Part shown: one piece after another, positions 1 to 8,901 of the stretch
Layout: each line of letters starts with the position of its first letter
How positions within the stretch are numbered: the first letter of the stretch is position 1
DNA from: a bacterium
Lineage (GTDB): Bacteria > Bacteroidota > Ignavibacteria > Ignavibacteriales > Ignavibacteriaceae
DNA length: 64,000 nt
Assembly: GCA_016716565.1 (NCBI GenBank)
Contig: JADJWC010000001.1
Span: forward strand, 1,364,001 to 1,428,000
Direction of reading: 5' to 3'
Notes under the pieces: generated by a model
What the model saw: the letters and a program-made list of their open reading frames with translations, nothing else
Databases searched by the model: none
What the model was told of the DNA's origin: nothing
Position numbers and translations under genes: made by a program

Positions 1-689
1 AATTTCAGTTAAAGTTTTTATCGAATCTTTATACTCGTCAACTTTGGTTTTCTATTCAGAAGTAGTCAACTTCTCAACAAGCGGATGCTCAGGTGCGAGA
101 ACCATATAAGTTGCACCGAATAGAGTGTCTGGTCTTGTTGTGAATATTTTAATAACATCATTAGTTCCATCAATCTTGAAATCGACTTCAGCACCGATGC
201 TTTTTCCAATCCAGTTACGCTGCATAAGTTTTGTTTTATCGGGCCAGTTAATTGTATCAAGACCTTGAAGTAACTGAGCCATTGATTCCATTTGTAATAT
301 TCAGGGACGCAAGTCATCAGTTCAGCATTCCAGTCATACATACAACCGATTTTTTTCATCTGAACTTTTATGTCTTTAATATTCTGAATCGTATTATCAA
401 AAGGATGAACTCCGGTTTTGATTGCATTGTTTTCAGCCGGTAGTCCGAAAGCGTCGTAACCCATCGGTTCAAAAACATTGTAGCCTCTAAACCTTTTATA
501 GCGAGCCCACGAATCTGAAGGTCCGTAGTGATACCAATGCCCGGTGTGCAGCTTTGCACCGGATGGATAGATGAACATATTCAGGTGATAAAGTTTTTTA
601 TCTGTTTTTGTGAAATCAGTTTTATAAACCTGGTTTTCTTCCCAGAATTTCTGCCATTTAGATTCTATTTCTTCGTGAGGATATCTCAT
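1..689 (-). pseudogene. leuS: leucyl-tRNA synthetase, 5' part, disrupted (runs off window start)
   Basis: N-terminal part of a class I leucyl-tRNA synthetase, which charges tRNA-Leu in the cytoplasm. The ATG at 687-689 opens a clear LeuRS start with the signature HTGH (residues 48-51) and the conserved stretches GYDAFGLPAENNAI and PEYYKWNQW. After Trp137 (about 281) homology jumps to QRNWIGKSIGAEVDF and TTRPDTLFGATYMVLAPEHPLV in another frame. Roughly 60 residues that normally carry the zinc-binding module are missing, and the deletion is not a multiple of three. Further on, an in-frame TAG at 52-54 follows TTSE where the family usually has Gln, and homologous-looking sequence (VDEYKDS) continues beyond it. 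So there are three separable lesions: deletion, frameshift and nonsense codon. LeuRS is essential, so either an intact copy exists elsewhere or this stretch is badly sequenced or assembled. Confidence 0.85.
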
Positions 690-812
690 TGATTCTATCG
701 TTTTTCGTAAAAATTGAGAGCAAATTTAGCCAAAAGGGGAGGGAATTCAAATTTAGTAAGCAGTAAATAGTAAGTAGTAGGTTGTAGAAGCGAGACGATG
801 TCCTGCCCTTTG

Positions 813-1005
813 CTTATTTGCTAATTACAAACCGATTGTTTTTGACTTTGGTTAAAAATTAATTCAAGTTTCTATCAGAAATATTTTTCTACTCCGAGAG
901 GGCAGGAGTACAGCCAGTGATTAACTGCTGAAGACTGCATTCGCAATACTCTCCCGAAGCAGAAGTTTTGAAATTAACTCTTTCAACTTCTAATAGGAGG
1001 CATTT
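813..1005 (+). promoter_or_regulatory. structured 5' leader, copy A, upstream of kelch cargo gene
   Basis: About 190 bp that recur before two other cargo genes (8700-8901 and 13428-13620). Visible structure: stem P1 TACTCC/GGAGTA (890-895 with 905-910) closing the loop GAGAGGGCA; stem P2 with CAG and CAGT pairing ACTG and CTG (911-930); and a long stem P3, AGAAG plus TTGAAA pairing TTTCAA plus CTTCT (961-991), ending four bases before the Shine-Dalgarno AGGAGG (995-1000). GAGAG in the P1 loop could pair with CTCTC at 949-953 as a pseudoknot. It matches no riboswitch class I can recall. A cis-regulatory RNA is inferred, not shown. Confidence 0.55.
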
Positions 1006-2295
1006 ATGAGAAGACCTACTATTCTTTTTGCATTTATATCCAACTTGTTAATCTGCTCTGTTTCTTATTCTCAGTATAATTTATGGGAATACAAAACAGC
1101 GATGCCAACAGCAAGAACGTGGCTTGGTTCTACTGTTCTTGATAATAAATTATTTGTCGTAGGAGGTTGCCCGACAAACAGTGCAACCAATAAAGTCGAA
1201 GCCTATGATCCCATAATGGATACCTGGCTGAGTATAAACAATCTACCTTCAGCAAGATGTTATGAGATGACTTGTTCTTTTAATAACAAGATTTATGTAT
1301 TCGGCGGGAGTATGGCACAGTTTGGTACTTCTTCATCAACTGTTTATGAGTTTGATCTTCAGACCGGCAACTGGACTCAAAAAGCTGATATGCCTGACAA
1401 TATTGGTGGAGCTGGGATAGCTGTTGTTGGTGAATTGATTTATATTATCGGAGGAACACATAAGGCTTCAAGTTCAGGGGATCCTACAGCTAAACCAGTT
1501 TCAACAATTTGGGCTTATGACCCCGTAGCGGAAACTTGGACTCAAAAGGCTGATCTACCAACTGCAAGACTTTTACTGTCGGCTTGTGTTATTGACGGAA
1601 AAATATATGCAATCGGTGGAACAACGGAAAATTGGGAAAATGTATTTTATAAAGTTGTTGAGGTGTATGACCCAGCTGCAAATATTTGGACACAAAAAGC
1701 AGATATGCCAACAGGTCGCTGGGGTTCCGTTGCCTGTGTTTTGGACGGGCAAATTTATGTAATTGGGGGGCGTGCAGGAGCTAACAGCTCTACGAAGAAT
1801 GAGGTTTATGATCCAGTTGCAGATTCTTGGGTTACTAAAGCTCCAATGCAGCAAGACAGGGTAGGATTAGCCGGGGGGACTATTGATAATAAAATTTATG
1901 TTGCAGGAGGTCATCATTATCCACCTCAATCATTCCTTTCTTCTTGCGAAGAGTATACGCCTGAATTATCAAATTTCGAATCAGACTCTGTTCTGTTGCC
2001 GGAGAAAATTGAATTATTTCAGAATTATCCTAATCCATTCAACCCAAGTACAGTGATCAGTTATCAGTTACCGGTGAGCAGTGATCTAGTGCTAAAAGTC
2101 TTCGATGTATTGGGCAATGGAATAGAAACACTCGTCGACGAAGAAAAACCAGCAGGCACTTATGAAGTGACTTGGTATCCGAATAATCTGCCAAGCGGAG
2201 TTTATTTCTATCAATTGCTTGTCTCGGCTTTGCAAAGCAAAGACGGAAAGGCAGGTTCGTTTGTTGAAACTAAAAAAATGATTTTACTTAAATAA
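1006..2295 (+). CDS. Secreted kelch-repeat beta-propeller with T9SS sorting domain
   Basis: Secreted or surface-anchored protein of 429 residues. A hydrophobic signal peptide ends near ...VSYSQ (about residue 23). Six kelch motifs follow, with the hallmark IYVxGG and a Trp of the VYDPxxxxW type, for example IYVFGG, IYIIGG, IYAIGG and IYVIGG, implying a six-bladed propeller used for ligand or protein binding. The C-terminal 85 residues are a type A T9SS sorting domain (NYPNPFNPSTVISYQ ... FVETKKMILLK). About twelve extra residues (around VSALQSKDG) interrupt the tail between YQL and KAGS; the DNA there contains the palindrome CTTTGC-AAA-GCAAAG (2228-2242). The start is fixed by AGGAGG six bases upstream and by alignment with two paralogous leaders. 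The binding target is unknown. Confidence 0.9.
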   Translation: MRRPTILFAFISNLLICSVSYSQYNLWEYKTAMPTARTWLGSTVLDNKLFVVGGCPTNSATNKVEAYDPIMDTWLSINNLPSARCYEMTCSFNNKIYVFGGSMAQFGTSSSTVYEFDLQTGNWTQKADMPDNIGGAGIAVVGELIYIIGGTHKASSSGDPTAKPVSTIWAYDPVAETWTQKADLPTARLLLSACVIDGKIYAIGGTTENWENVFYKVVEVYDPAANIWTQKADMPTGRWGSVACVLDGQIYVIGGRAGANSSTKNEVYDPVADSWVTKAPMQQDRVGLAGGTIDNKIYVAGGHHYPPQSFLSSCEEYTPELSNFESDSVLLPEKIELFQNYPNPFNPSTVISYQLPVSSDLVLKVFDVLGNGIETLVDEEKPAGTYEVTWYPNNLPSGVYFYQLLVSALQSKDGKAGSFVETKKMILLK

Positions 2296-2356
2296 TCTCT
2301 ATCAATAAAGAAATAAAACGAATAAGCATTTAAACAACTGAACAAAGGAATTCGCA

Positions 2357-3808
2357 ATGATAAACTCAAATAAAATTTCGCTAATAATCTTCGTACTATG
2401 TTTTTACAGCAGCAGCTTTTCACAATATACTTTCGAAAAATTTTATGGCGGAAATAATTATGAAGAAGCTAACGCAGCGGTACAGACAGACGACAGCGGA
2501 TTTATTGCAGTTGGTTATACTGAATCTTTCGGTGCCGGGAACCGTGATTTTTATGTAATAAGAACTAATTCGTACGGTGATACAATCTGGACGAAAACTT
2601 TCGGCGGTCCAGCTTACGATGTAGCTTGCGAAATTATAAAAGTAGACAACAGCCATTATCTCATCGGTGGTTGTGTACATAGTTTCGGGGCAGGAGAAGG
2701 TGATTTCTATTTGATAAAAATTAATGACGACGGTAATGAACTTTGGGCAAAGACAATTGGCACGGAAGATAACGAATATCTTTACAAAGTAAGAATGACA
2801 TCAGATGGCGGTTTTATAATGTGCGGATATACTGAGGATTTCTTTGAGTATAAATACTACATCGTAAAAACTGATGGACAGGGTGATACGCTATGGACAA
2901 AAGCTTACGATTATGGACGTGCTCATTGGATCGAGCAGACAAATGACGGTGGCTATATATTAATGGTTTATCAAGATGCTATTCCTATCATTCAATATGG
3001 GTTTTATCTTGTTAAGCTTGATGAAAATGGTAATATAATGTGGACGAAAAGTTATGCATCTGAACTTACGTGGGTAATTGGTTATGCAGTTCAGCAAACA
3101 ACGGATGGCGGATATATTATGGCTGGTCGTGTTGACGACTACGGTGCCGGCGGTTCGGACTTCTTTATTATTAAAACTAATTCTGATGGAGATTCGCTCT
3201 GGTCAAGAACCTACGGAGGAACTTCAGACGAAAGAGCGTTCACATTAATTAAAACTTCTGACGGCGGATATTTGGTCGGTGGCTACACAGCAACTTTCGG
3301 GGCCGGCTTTTTTGATGTCTATCTTGTCAAAATTGATCCGAATGGAGATTCGCTGTGGACAAGAACTTACGGAACCGACTGGCAGGAAATGGCTTATGAT
3401 ATTAAAGAGACTTCGGATGGCGGATATATTGTAGCTGGCTATACACAGCATGGCCTTTTTGATGCTTATTTGTTGAAGACAAATCAATATGGTTTAATAA
3501 CCGGACTAAATGATTCTGAATCTCCTGTTGTCGAAGATTTTGAATTACTTCAAAATTATCCCAATCCATTCAATCCAAACACAGTAATCAGTTATCAGTT
3601 ACCTGTAAGCAGTAGTGTAACATTAAAAGTTTATGATGTTCTGGGAGATGAGATAGCAACACTCGTTGACGAATACAAAACAGCAGGAAGTTTTGAAGTT
3701 GAATTTAATCCGGCAGCCGGAAACCGAAATCTGGCATCCGGAATTTATTTCTATCAATTAAGAGCAGGCAACTTTATTAAAACGAAAAAGATGTTGTTAT
3801 TAAAATAA
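2357..3808 (+). CDS. Secreted seven-repeat propeller-like protein, T9SS sorting domain
   Basis: 483 residues. The signal peptide ends near SSFSQ. Seven repeats of about 50 residues share the pattern GGYIxxGYTxSFGAG, then DxYxxKT, then GDxxWxxTYGG, and together they probably form one seven-bladed beta-propeller. The C-terminus is a T9SS type A tail (LLQNYPNPFNPNTVISYQ ... FIKTKKMLLLK), so the protein should be exported by Sec and then across the outer membrane. The tail loop contains PAAGNRNLASG, one of several variant inserts at this position in the neighbourhood. It lies 61 bp after the kelch gene on the same strand, so co-transcription is possible, although it begins with its own AAAGGAA ribosome site. 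Function beyond surface display is unknown. Confidence 0.88.
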   Translation: MINSNKISLIIFVLCFYSSSFSQYTFEKFYGGNNYEEANAAVQTDDSGFIAVGYTESFGAGNRDFYVIRTNSYGDTIWTKTFGGPAYDVACEIIKVDNSHYLIGGCVHSFGAGEGDFYLIKINDDGNELWAKTIGTEDNEYLYKVRMTSDGGFIMCGYTEDFFEYKYYIVKTDGQGDTLWTKAYDYGRAHWIEQTNDGGYILMVYQDAIPIIQYGFYLVKLDENGNIMWTKSYASELTWVIGYAVQQTTDGGYIMAGRVDDYGAGGSDFFIIKTNSDGDSLWSRTYGGTSDERAFTLIKTSDGGYLVGGYTATFGAGFFDVYLVKIDPNGDSLWTRTYGTDWQEMAYDIKETSDGGYIVAGYTQHGLFDAYLLKTNQYGLITGLNDSESPVVEDFELLQNYPNPFNPNTVISYQLPVSSSVTLKVYDVLGDEIATLVDEYKTAGSFEVEFNPAAGNRNLASGIYFYQLRAGNFIKTKKMLLLK

Positions 3809-3813
3809 AAATG

Positions 3814-3864
3814 ACCTCACCCTGTTTCCCTCTCCTTGGTAAAAAGAGGGACAAAGGGAGAGGT
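3814..3864 (+). repeat. Long inverted repeat after the seven-repeat cargo gene
   Basis: ACCTC, CCCT and CCCTCT on the left pair with AGAGGG, AGGG and GAGGT on the right around a short A-rich loop, giving a long, imperfect, GC-richer hairpin between two cargo genes. No strong T-run follows, so it is either a weak terminator or a dispersed intergenic palindrome. Confidence 0.6.
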
Positions 3865-3895
3865 AAAATTTTATCATCCATAACTAGGAGGATGT

Positions 3896-5539
3896 GTGAA
3901 AAATATTTTAGTGATGATTTTATCATTCTTCTGCGCTTACTTTATTAATACAATTGCTCAGGTAGATACCTCCTGGGTAAAAAGGCTTAATGGACCTTTA
4001 AATGCTTCTGATGCTGGTAGATTTATTAAAGTCGATGATGATGGATTTGTACACGTTGGTTGTAATATCTCGAAAACCCCCGGATATGTTGATGCAGCAG
4101 TAATTAAATATAATCCGTTTGGTGATACTCTATGGTTAAGATATTATAATAATCCACTTAATAATGGAAGCGCTATAAATGATATGATCATTGATTCATT
4201 TGGAAATGCTTATGTGACGGGTCAATGCGGCGGAGCTAATTATGATGATTACCTAACAGCAAAATTTAATCCTGACGGAAATCTTCTGTGGGTAAGAAGG
4301 TTTGATGATGGTGATATTGATATTGCTAATTCATTGTTCCTGGATGACGCTGGTAATGTTTACGTGACCGGGACTAGCTGGAAAGTAAATCAAAGTTATA
4401 ATTTCTTGACAATTAAATATAGTCCTGCAGGTGATACATTGTGGTCATTCGTTTGGCGTGGACTAGAAGATGCTGCTGATATGGGGAAGGACATAGTACT
4501 GGATAAATATAACAATGTAGTCGTTGCGGGTACTACAGATTGGCATTGGGGTACAATTGATTATGTGACAATAAAAATAGATCAATTAGGAGATACGGTC
4601 TGGATAAAAAAATATGATTCTCATGATAACGGTCAAGACCACTTAAAAAAAGTAGTTACTGATGAAGATGGTAACATTATTGTAGCCGGAGATAGTTATA
4701 AAGCGGGTGGCAATCATGATATAATAATTGTTAAATACGATATTGATGGGGATACTATCTGGACACGAAGATATAAAGGGGCAGGAAATGGAGACGATTT
4801 TCTTTACGATATGGAAATTGATTCTGCTGGAAATATTTATTTAGCGGGAAGCACTTTTGTTACAGGAAACGGAATGGACTGCCTGACTATGAAGTATAAT
4901 TCGGTAGGCAATCTGGTTTGGGTAAAAACCTATGCTGAATACAGTTATCATCCCGATGCTGCAAATTCTATTACATTGGATGAATTCGGAAATATTTATG
5001 TAACAGGATCTGCCGGTACCTCCAGCTCGAACATAGCTTACCTTACTATTAAATATGATAATGATGGCAATGAAAAGTGGAATGTTAAATATGATGGACC
5101 CGGTTACAATGGGTATGATGCTACGAGTTCTATTTGCATAGACAATTCAGGTTTTGTATACATCACTGGTTCAAGTGCAGGAGTCAGTTCCAACAGTGAT
5201 GTTGCAACGATAAAATATATACAAGCTCCAAATGATGTTTATGAAAATAAACCCGATCTTCCAACAACATTTGAACTTGATCAGAACTATCCCAATCCAT
5301 TCAATCCAAGCACAGTAATCAGTTATCAGTTACCTGTAAGTGGTAGTGTAACATTAAAAGTGTTTGATGTATTGGGAAATGAAATTGCAACTCTTGTTGA
5401 TGAATACAAGCCAGCAGGAAGATATGAGGTTGAGTTCCAGTCCACAGTCGGCAGTCGGCAATTGGCATCCGGAATTTATTTCTATCAGTTGAGAGTGGGT
5501 TCATTTGTTGTGACGCGAAAAATGATATTACTGCGTTAA
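3896..5539 (+). CDS. Secreted SBBP-type beta-propeller protein with T9SS sorting domain
   Basis: 547 residues starting at GTG, preceded by AGGAGG (3886-3891). The same TCCATAACTAGGAGGAT leader precedes the gene at 14883, supporting this start. The signal peptide ends near NTIAQ. Eight repeats read GNxYVTGxS, then DYLTIKY, then GDTLWxxxY, matching the SBBP (seven-bladed propeller) repeat style. The T9SS tail runs from QNYPNPFNPSTVISYQ to VTRKMILLR. The tail loop carries STVGSRQLASG, encoded by a CAGTCGGCAGTCGGCA tandem that looks like a short dispersed repeat. Probable role: surface binding or scaffold protein; no catalytic motif was seen. Confidence 0.88.
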   Translation: MKNILVMILSFFCAYFINTIAQVDTSWVKRLNGPLNASDAGRFIKVDDDGFVHVGCNISKTPGYVDAAVIKYNPFGDTLWLRYYNNPLNNGSAINDMIIDSFGNAYVTGQCGGANYDDYLTAKFNPDGNLLWVRRFDDGDIDIANSLFLDDAGNVYVTGTSWKVNQSYNFLTIKYSPAGDTLWSFVWRGLEDAADMGKDIVLDKYNNVVVAGTTDWHWGTIDYVTIKIDQLGDTVWIKKYDSHDNGQDHLKKVVTDEDGNIIVAGDSYKAGGNHDIIIVKYDIDGDTIWTRRYKGAGNGDDFLYDMEIDSAGNIYLAGSTFVTGNGMDCLTMKYNSVGNLVWVKTYAEYSYHPDAANSITLDEFGNIYVTGSAGTSSSNIAYLTIKYDNDGNEKWNVKYDGPGYNGYDATSSICIDNSGFVYITGSSAGVSSNSDVATIKYIQAPNDVYENKPDLPTTFELDQNYPNPFNPSTVISYQLPVSGSVTLKVFDVLGNEIATLVDEYKPAGRYEVEFQSTVGSRQLASGIYFYQLRVGSFVVTRKMILLR

Positions 5540-5644
5540 AAAGATGAGGTTACGTGTGATTAGAATAACGAAAATAATCTTGTACAAAAACTTCGCTGAT
5601 CATTTGTTGATTTTTAATTCTATCATAAAAAGAAAAGGATAAAA

Positions 5645-7285
5645 ATGAAAACATTTTTTACATGCACTATTCTCTATTTGTTAAGTCTTTCATCCTTTGC
5701 ACAAACGCATATACCGGCTGGCAATGTAAACGGGACCTGGACAACCGCAGGTTCACCGTACTTTATCGAAGGCGAAATCTCGATTCTATCAGGGCAACAT
5801 TTAACTATTGAACCAGGTGTTTTGGTTGAGTTCCAGGATCATTACAAATTTAATGTTCAAGGACAGTTACTGGCAGTTGGGACGGAGAATGATTCTATCA
5901 TTTTTACGATTGATGATACAACCGGTTTTCAAAATTTATCGATACCTGATGGAGGCTGGCATGGTATAAGATTTGGCTATTCCACCTCTGGTGATGATAC
6001 TTCCAGAATTAGTTTCTGCAGATTAGAATGGGGAAAAGCAGTGGGAAGTTCGCCTGATAATAATGGTGGAGCTATTGCAGTAGAAAGTTATGATAATTTG
6101 GTTATCTCAAATTCATTGATCATTCATTGTATCGCATCTTTTACCGGTGGTGGTATTGCAATTTCAAACTCTGATATAATGGTTGAGGAAAATAACTTTT
6201 ATCAAAATGGTGCCGGTTTTGCTGGCGGTGGAATTGCTATTTCTTCTTGTGACCCGCAAATAAAACATAACAAAATTTATAATAATGTATCGCTCAGTTC
6301 AGGCGGGGGTTTAGGTTTGAACATTGGCGCTAATCCCAAAATAATTAATAATATCATTGTAGATAACTCAGCAAAATACGGCGGCGGGATTCAAATGAAA
6401 ACAAATTGTAATCCATCGATGATAAATAATTTAGTATATGATAATGTAGCCGAGTTGGAGGGCGGAGGTATTGATCTGGAAGATAATTGTAATCCGCTGT
6501 TGATTAATAATACTATTGTTTATAATGCAGCCCCGATGGGAGGCGGTATTGACTGCGAAGTTAATTCAAATCCTGTTTTCAGAAATACAATTATTTGGTG
6601 GAACGTTGGATATGTTGATGGGTCACAGGTTCATCTTTTCTCTGAAGATTCAGATCCGGATTTTTACTATTGTGATATTGAAGGAGGTTCCGAAGCATTT
6701 GGTCTGTGGTATGGTGGTGGAACTTATTTTACATATAGTGGTATCTATGAAAATAATATTGATGAAGATCCTGATTCCACTTCTCAGGGTGAATTTGTGT
6801 TTTTATTATCTGATAGTTCTCCTTGCATTGATGCAGGTGATCCAGAGGCAATATATAATGATAAAGAAAATCCTATCAATCCTGGATATGCGAAATGGCC
6901 ATCAAAAGGACTACTCAGAAATGATATTGGAGTTTATGGCGGACCAAATTGTTTGTACTTTGAACCCATAACTGGAATTGAAAATAACTTTAATTTCGAT
7001 TTTACAAATCGACAATATCAACTACTCCAAAACTATCCAAACCCGTTTAATCCAAGCACAAAAATAAGTTGGCAGTCGCCAGTGGGCAGTTGGCAAACTT
7101 TAAAGGTGTTTGACGTATTAGGAAATGAGATTGCAACACTCGTTGATGAATACAAACCAGCAGGAGTTTATGAAGTTGAATTTCAGTCCACAGTCGGCAG
7201 CCATCAATTGGCAAGTGGGATTTATTATTATCAGTTAAAAGCCGCTAATTATGTTGAAACAAAAAAAATGATTTTACTAAGATGA
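5645..7285 (+). CDS. Secreted right-handed beta-helix protein with T9SS sorting domain
   Basis: 546 residues, signal peptide to SSFAQ. The centre (about residues 110-330) has repeated NNGGAIAV, GGGIAIS and GGGIDLEDN units with regularly spaced Asn and Gly, the pattern of a right-handed parallel beta-helix as in pectate-lyase-like proteins, which usually bind or cut polysaccharide. No catalytic residue set could be assigned. The C-terminus is a T9SS type A tail (LLQNYPNPFNPSTKISWQ ... YVETKKMILLR) with the insert STVGSHQLASG, a near copy of the one in the preceding gene. A further short-repeat stretch (TTGGCAGTCGCCAGTGGGCAG region) encodes SWQSPVGSWQ. The stop lies seven bases before the next start, suggesting co-transcription. 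Confidence 0.88.
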   Translation: MKTFFTCTILYLLSLSSFAQTHIPAGNVNGTWTTAGSPYFIEGEISILSGQHLTIEPGVLVEFQDHYKFNVQGQLLAVGTENDSIIFTIDDTTGFQNLSIPDGGWHGIRFGYSTSGDDTSRISFCRLEWGKAVGSSPDNNGGAIAVESYDNLVISNSLIIHCIASFTGGGIAISNSDIMVEENNFYQNGAGFAGGGIAISSCDPQIKHNKIYNNVSLSSGGGLGLNIGANPKIINNIIVDNSAKYGGGIQMKTNCNPSMINNLVYDNVAELEGGGIDLEDNCNPLLINNTIVYNAAPMGGGIDCEVNSNPVFRNTIIWWNVGYVDGSQVHLFSEDSDPDFYYCDIEGGSEAFGLWYGGGTYFTYSGIYENNIDEDPDSTSQGEFVFLLSDSSPCIDAGDPEAIYNDKENPINPGYAKWPSKGLLRNDIGVYGGPNCLYFEPITGIENNFNFDFTNRQYQLLQNYPNPFNPSTKISWQSPVGSWQTLKVFDVLGNEIATLVDEYKPAGVYEVEFQSTVGSHQLASGIYYYQLKAANYVETKKMILLR

Positions 7286-7292
7286 GGTTATT

Positions 7293-8612
7293 ATGTTGAG
7301 AGAAAAGAAATCCCGCTTTGCGGGAAAAAAACTATTAATCCTTTTAATTATTAATTTTTCGTTCTTAACTCCTAATTGCTTTGCACAGCAATATGCTTGG
7401 CAAAACATTTCTTCTAAATTGCCCGAGTTTTATCGGGATACGACAATCATCAATGGAGGCGCAGATACCATAATTGCCAATATAAGCGGAATTTCTTTCA
7501 TAGATGATAATCATGGGTGGTTATCAACGTACCACCCGTTTGACGGAGAGCCTTCTGCCGTACTGGAGACAACCAATGGTGGTCAAACTTGGTTAGAACA
7601 TTCAGCACCCTATGCCGGTGCAGATATTCATATGGTTGATGAAATGAACGGGTACTTTGGCGCAATAAATGGGTTCGTTTATAATACTACTGATGGTGGT
7701 GAGACCTGGACCCTGCACGGACTTCTGCTGGCTCCTTTGTACGACCTGGGATTTCCGCCCCGACCAACCCAAGTCGGTTACGCAGGTGGAAAGGACGGAC
7801 ACATGGCACGAATCACTCCTGATGGTGTGTTCCAAGTTGATCTTGGGCTGGCTGGCAGTGTGTATTGCATTGACTTTCCTTCAGCAGGAAGGGGTTATGC
7901 AATTCTGGACTATCAGATGATCATTTTTTATCTGGATGGAGAATGGCATGTTGAGGCCAGCTATCCTTTTTCTTCAAAAGACTGGCTTTATTTTTACAAT
8001 GATACGTTAGGCTGGTGTGTGGGTGAAATGTTCCTGAAAACGACCGTGGGGATAGACTGGTACCGGACTGATCCTGAATTTATCCAGACCGGCGCGATGA
8101 TGGGAGTCTATTTTACTGATGAAAATAATGGCTGGGCAGTCGGGACTCAAGGACAGATCGCATATACCAATGATGGAGGAAATGATTGGACTATGCTTGA
8201 GCACAACCTTACCAATGAGATATTGACAGGAGTTCTTTTTACTTCTCCAAACAATGGTTACATCATTGGGGGAGAGAAAACTATCCTGAAATACACTTTA
8301 CTTTCAGATGTTGAAGTACAATCAAATATACCAGCAGAGTTTAAGTTAGAGCAGAATTATCCTAATCCATTCAATCCAAGTACAGTAATCAGTTATCAGT
8401 TGCCGGTAAGCAGTAATGTAACATTAAAAGTTTATGATGTTTTGGGAGATGAGATAGCAACACTCGTTGACGAATACAAAACAGCAGGGAAGTATGAAAT
8501 AGAGTTCAACAGTCGTTCCGGCAACGTCCGGAATCTACCAAGCAGTGTTTATTTCTATCAGTTGAAGGCAGGAGATTTTGTAGAGACTAAAAAGATGATT
8601 TTGTTGAAATGA
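7293..8612 (+). CDS. Secreted YCF48-like seven-bladed propeller, T9SS sorting domain
   Basis: 439 residues. Seven repeats of the HGWLS / NGYFG / LGWCVG / NGWAVG kind, each followed by a TTNGGxTW turn, indicate one YCF48-like propeller. The signal peptide ends near NCFAQ, preceded by an unusual basic leader (SRFAGKK) encoded by the perfect palindrome TCCCGCTTTGCGGGA (7311-7325). The T9SS tail is QNYPNPFNPSTVISYQ ... FVETKKMILLK. The tail loop holds SRSGNVRNLPSS, encoded around the palindrome TTCCGG-CAACGT-CCGGAA (8516-8533). The gene follows the beta-helix gene by 7 bp. YCF48 proteins assist photosystem II in phototrophs, but in this setting the fold is only a surface propeller of unknown target. 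Confidence 0.87.
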   Translation: MLREKKSRFAGKKLLILLIINFSFLTPNCFAQQYAWQNISSKLPEFYRDTTIINGGADTIIANISGISFIDDNHGWLSTYHPFDGEPSAVLETTNGGQTWLEHSAPYAGADIHMVDEMNGYFGAINGFVYNTTDGGETWTLHGLLLAPLYDLGFPPRPTQVGYAGGKDGHMARITPDGVFQVDLGLAGSVYCIDFPSAGRGYAILDYQMIIFYLDGEWHVEASYPFSSKDWLYFYNDTLGWCVGEMFLKTTVGIDWYRTDPEFIQTGAMMGVYFTDENNGWAVGTQGQIAYTNDGGNDWTMLEHNLTNEILTGVLFTSPNNGYIIGGEKTILKYTLLSDVEVQSNIPAEFKLEQNYPNPFNPSTVISYQLPVSSNVTLKVYDVLGDEIATLVDEYKTAGKYEIEFNSRSGNVRNLPSSVYFYQLKAGDFVETKKMILLK

Positions 8613-8630
8613 TTTGAGCAGAGCAATAGA

Positions 8631-8648
8631 GGCTCAATATATTGAGCC
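8631..8648. repeat. Perfect 18-bp palindrome after a cargo gene
   Basis: GGCTCAATATATTGAGCC is a perfect inverted repeat 18 bp after the stop codon at 8612. It lacks a T-run, so it could be a hairpin protecting mRNA ends or a weak terminator. Confidence 0.6.
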
Positions 8649-8699
8649 CCTATAAGTGCAATGTAAAATTTATCCTTAATATACGTTTTGAAATATTTT

Positions 8700-8901
8700 T
8701 ACTTGCCAATTACAAATTGATTGTTTTTGACTTTGGTAAAAAATAATTCAAGTTTCGTCCAGAAATATTTTTCTACTACGAGAGGGCAATAGTTAGCGCC
8801 ATCTAATTTATTGTTTTACTTGGGAAGATGACCCACCAACCTACTCTCCCGAAGCAGAAGTTTTGAAATTAACTATTTTCAACTTCATATGAAGGCACGC
8901 T
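8700..8901 (+). promoter_or_regulatory. structured 5' leader, copy B, upstream of 14-blade propeller gene
   Basis: Second copy of the leader seen at 813-1005. The distal part (CAATTACAAATTGATTG to ATATTTTTCTAC) and the proximal part (CTACTCTCCCGAAGCAGAAG and the P3 stem at 8856-8887) are strongly conserved. The middle (about 8794-8845) is unrelated in sequence. P1 keeps pairing by a compensatory change: ACTC/GAGT in copies A and C becomes ACTA/TAGT here (8775-8778 with 8790-8793). The loop GAGAGGGCA is unchanged. Confidence 0.55.

Noticed and set aside
890..991. Assignment of the structured leader to a known riboswitch class
   Set aside because: Compared from memory with cobalamin, c-di-GMP, FMN, TPP, SAM, THF, Moco, fluoride and guanidine patterns. 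None of their core motifs is present, so it is left as an unclassified candidate.
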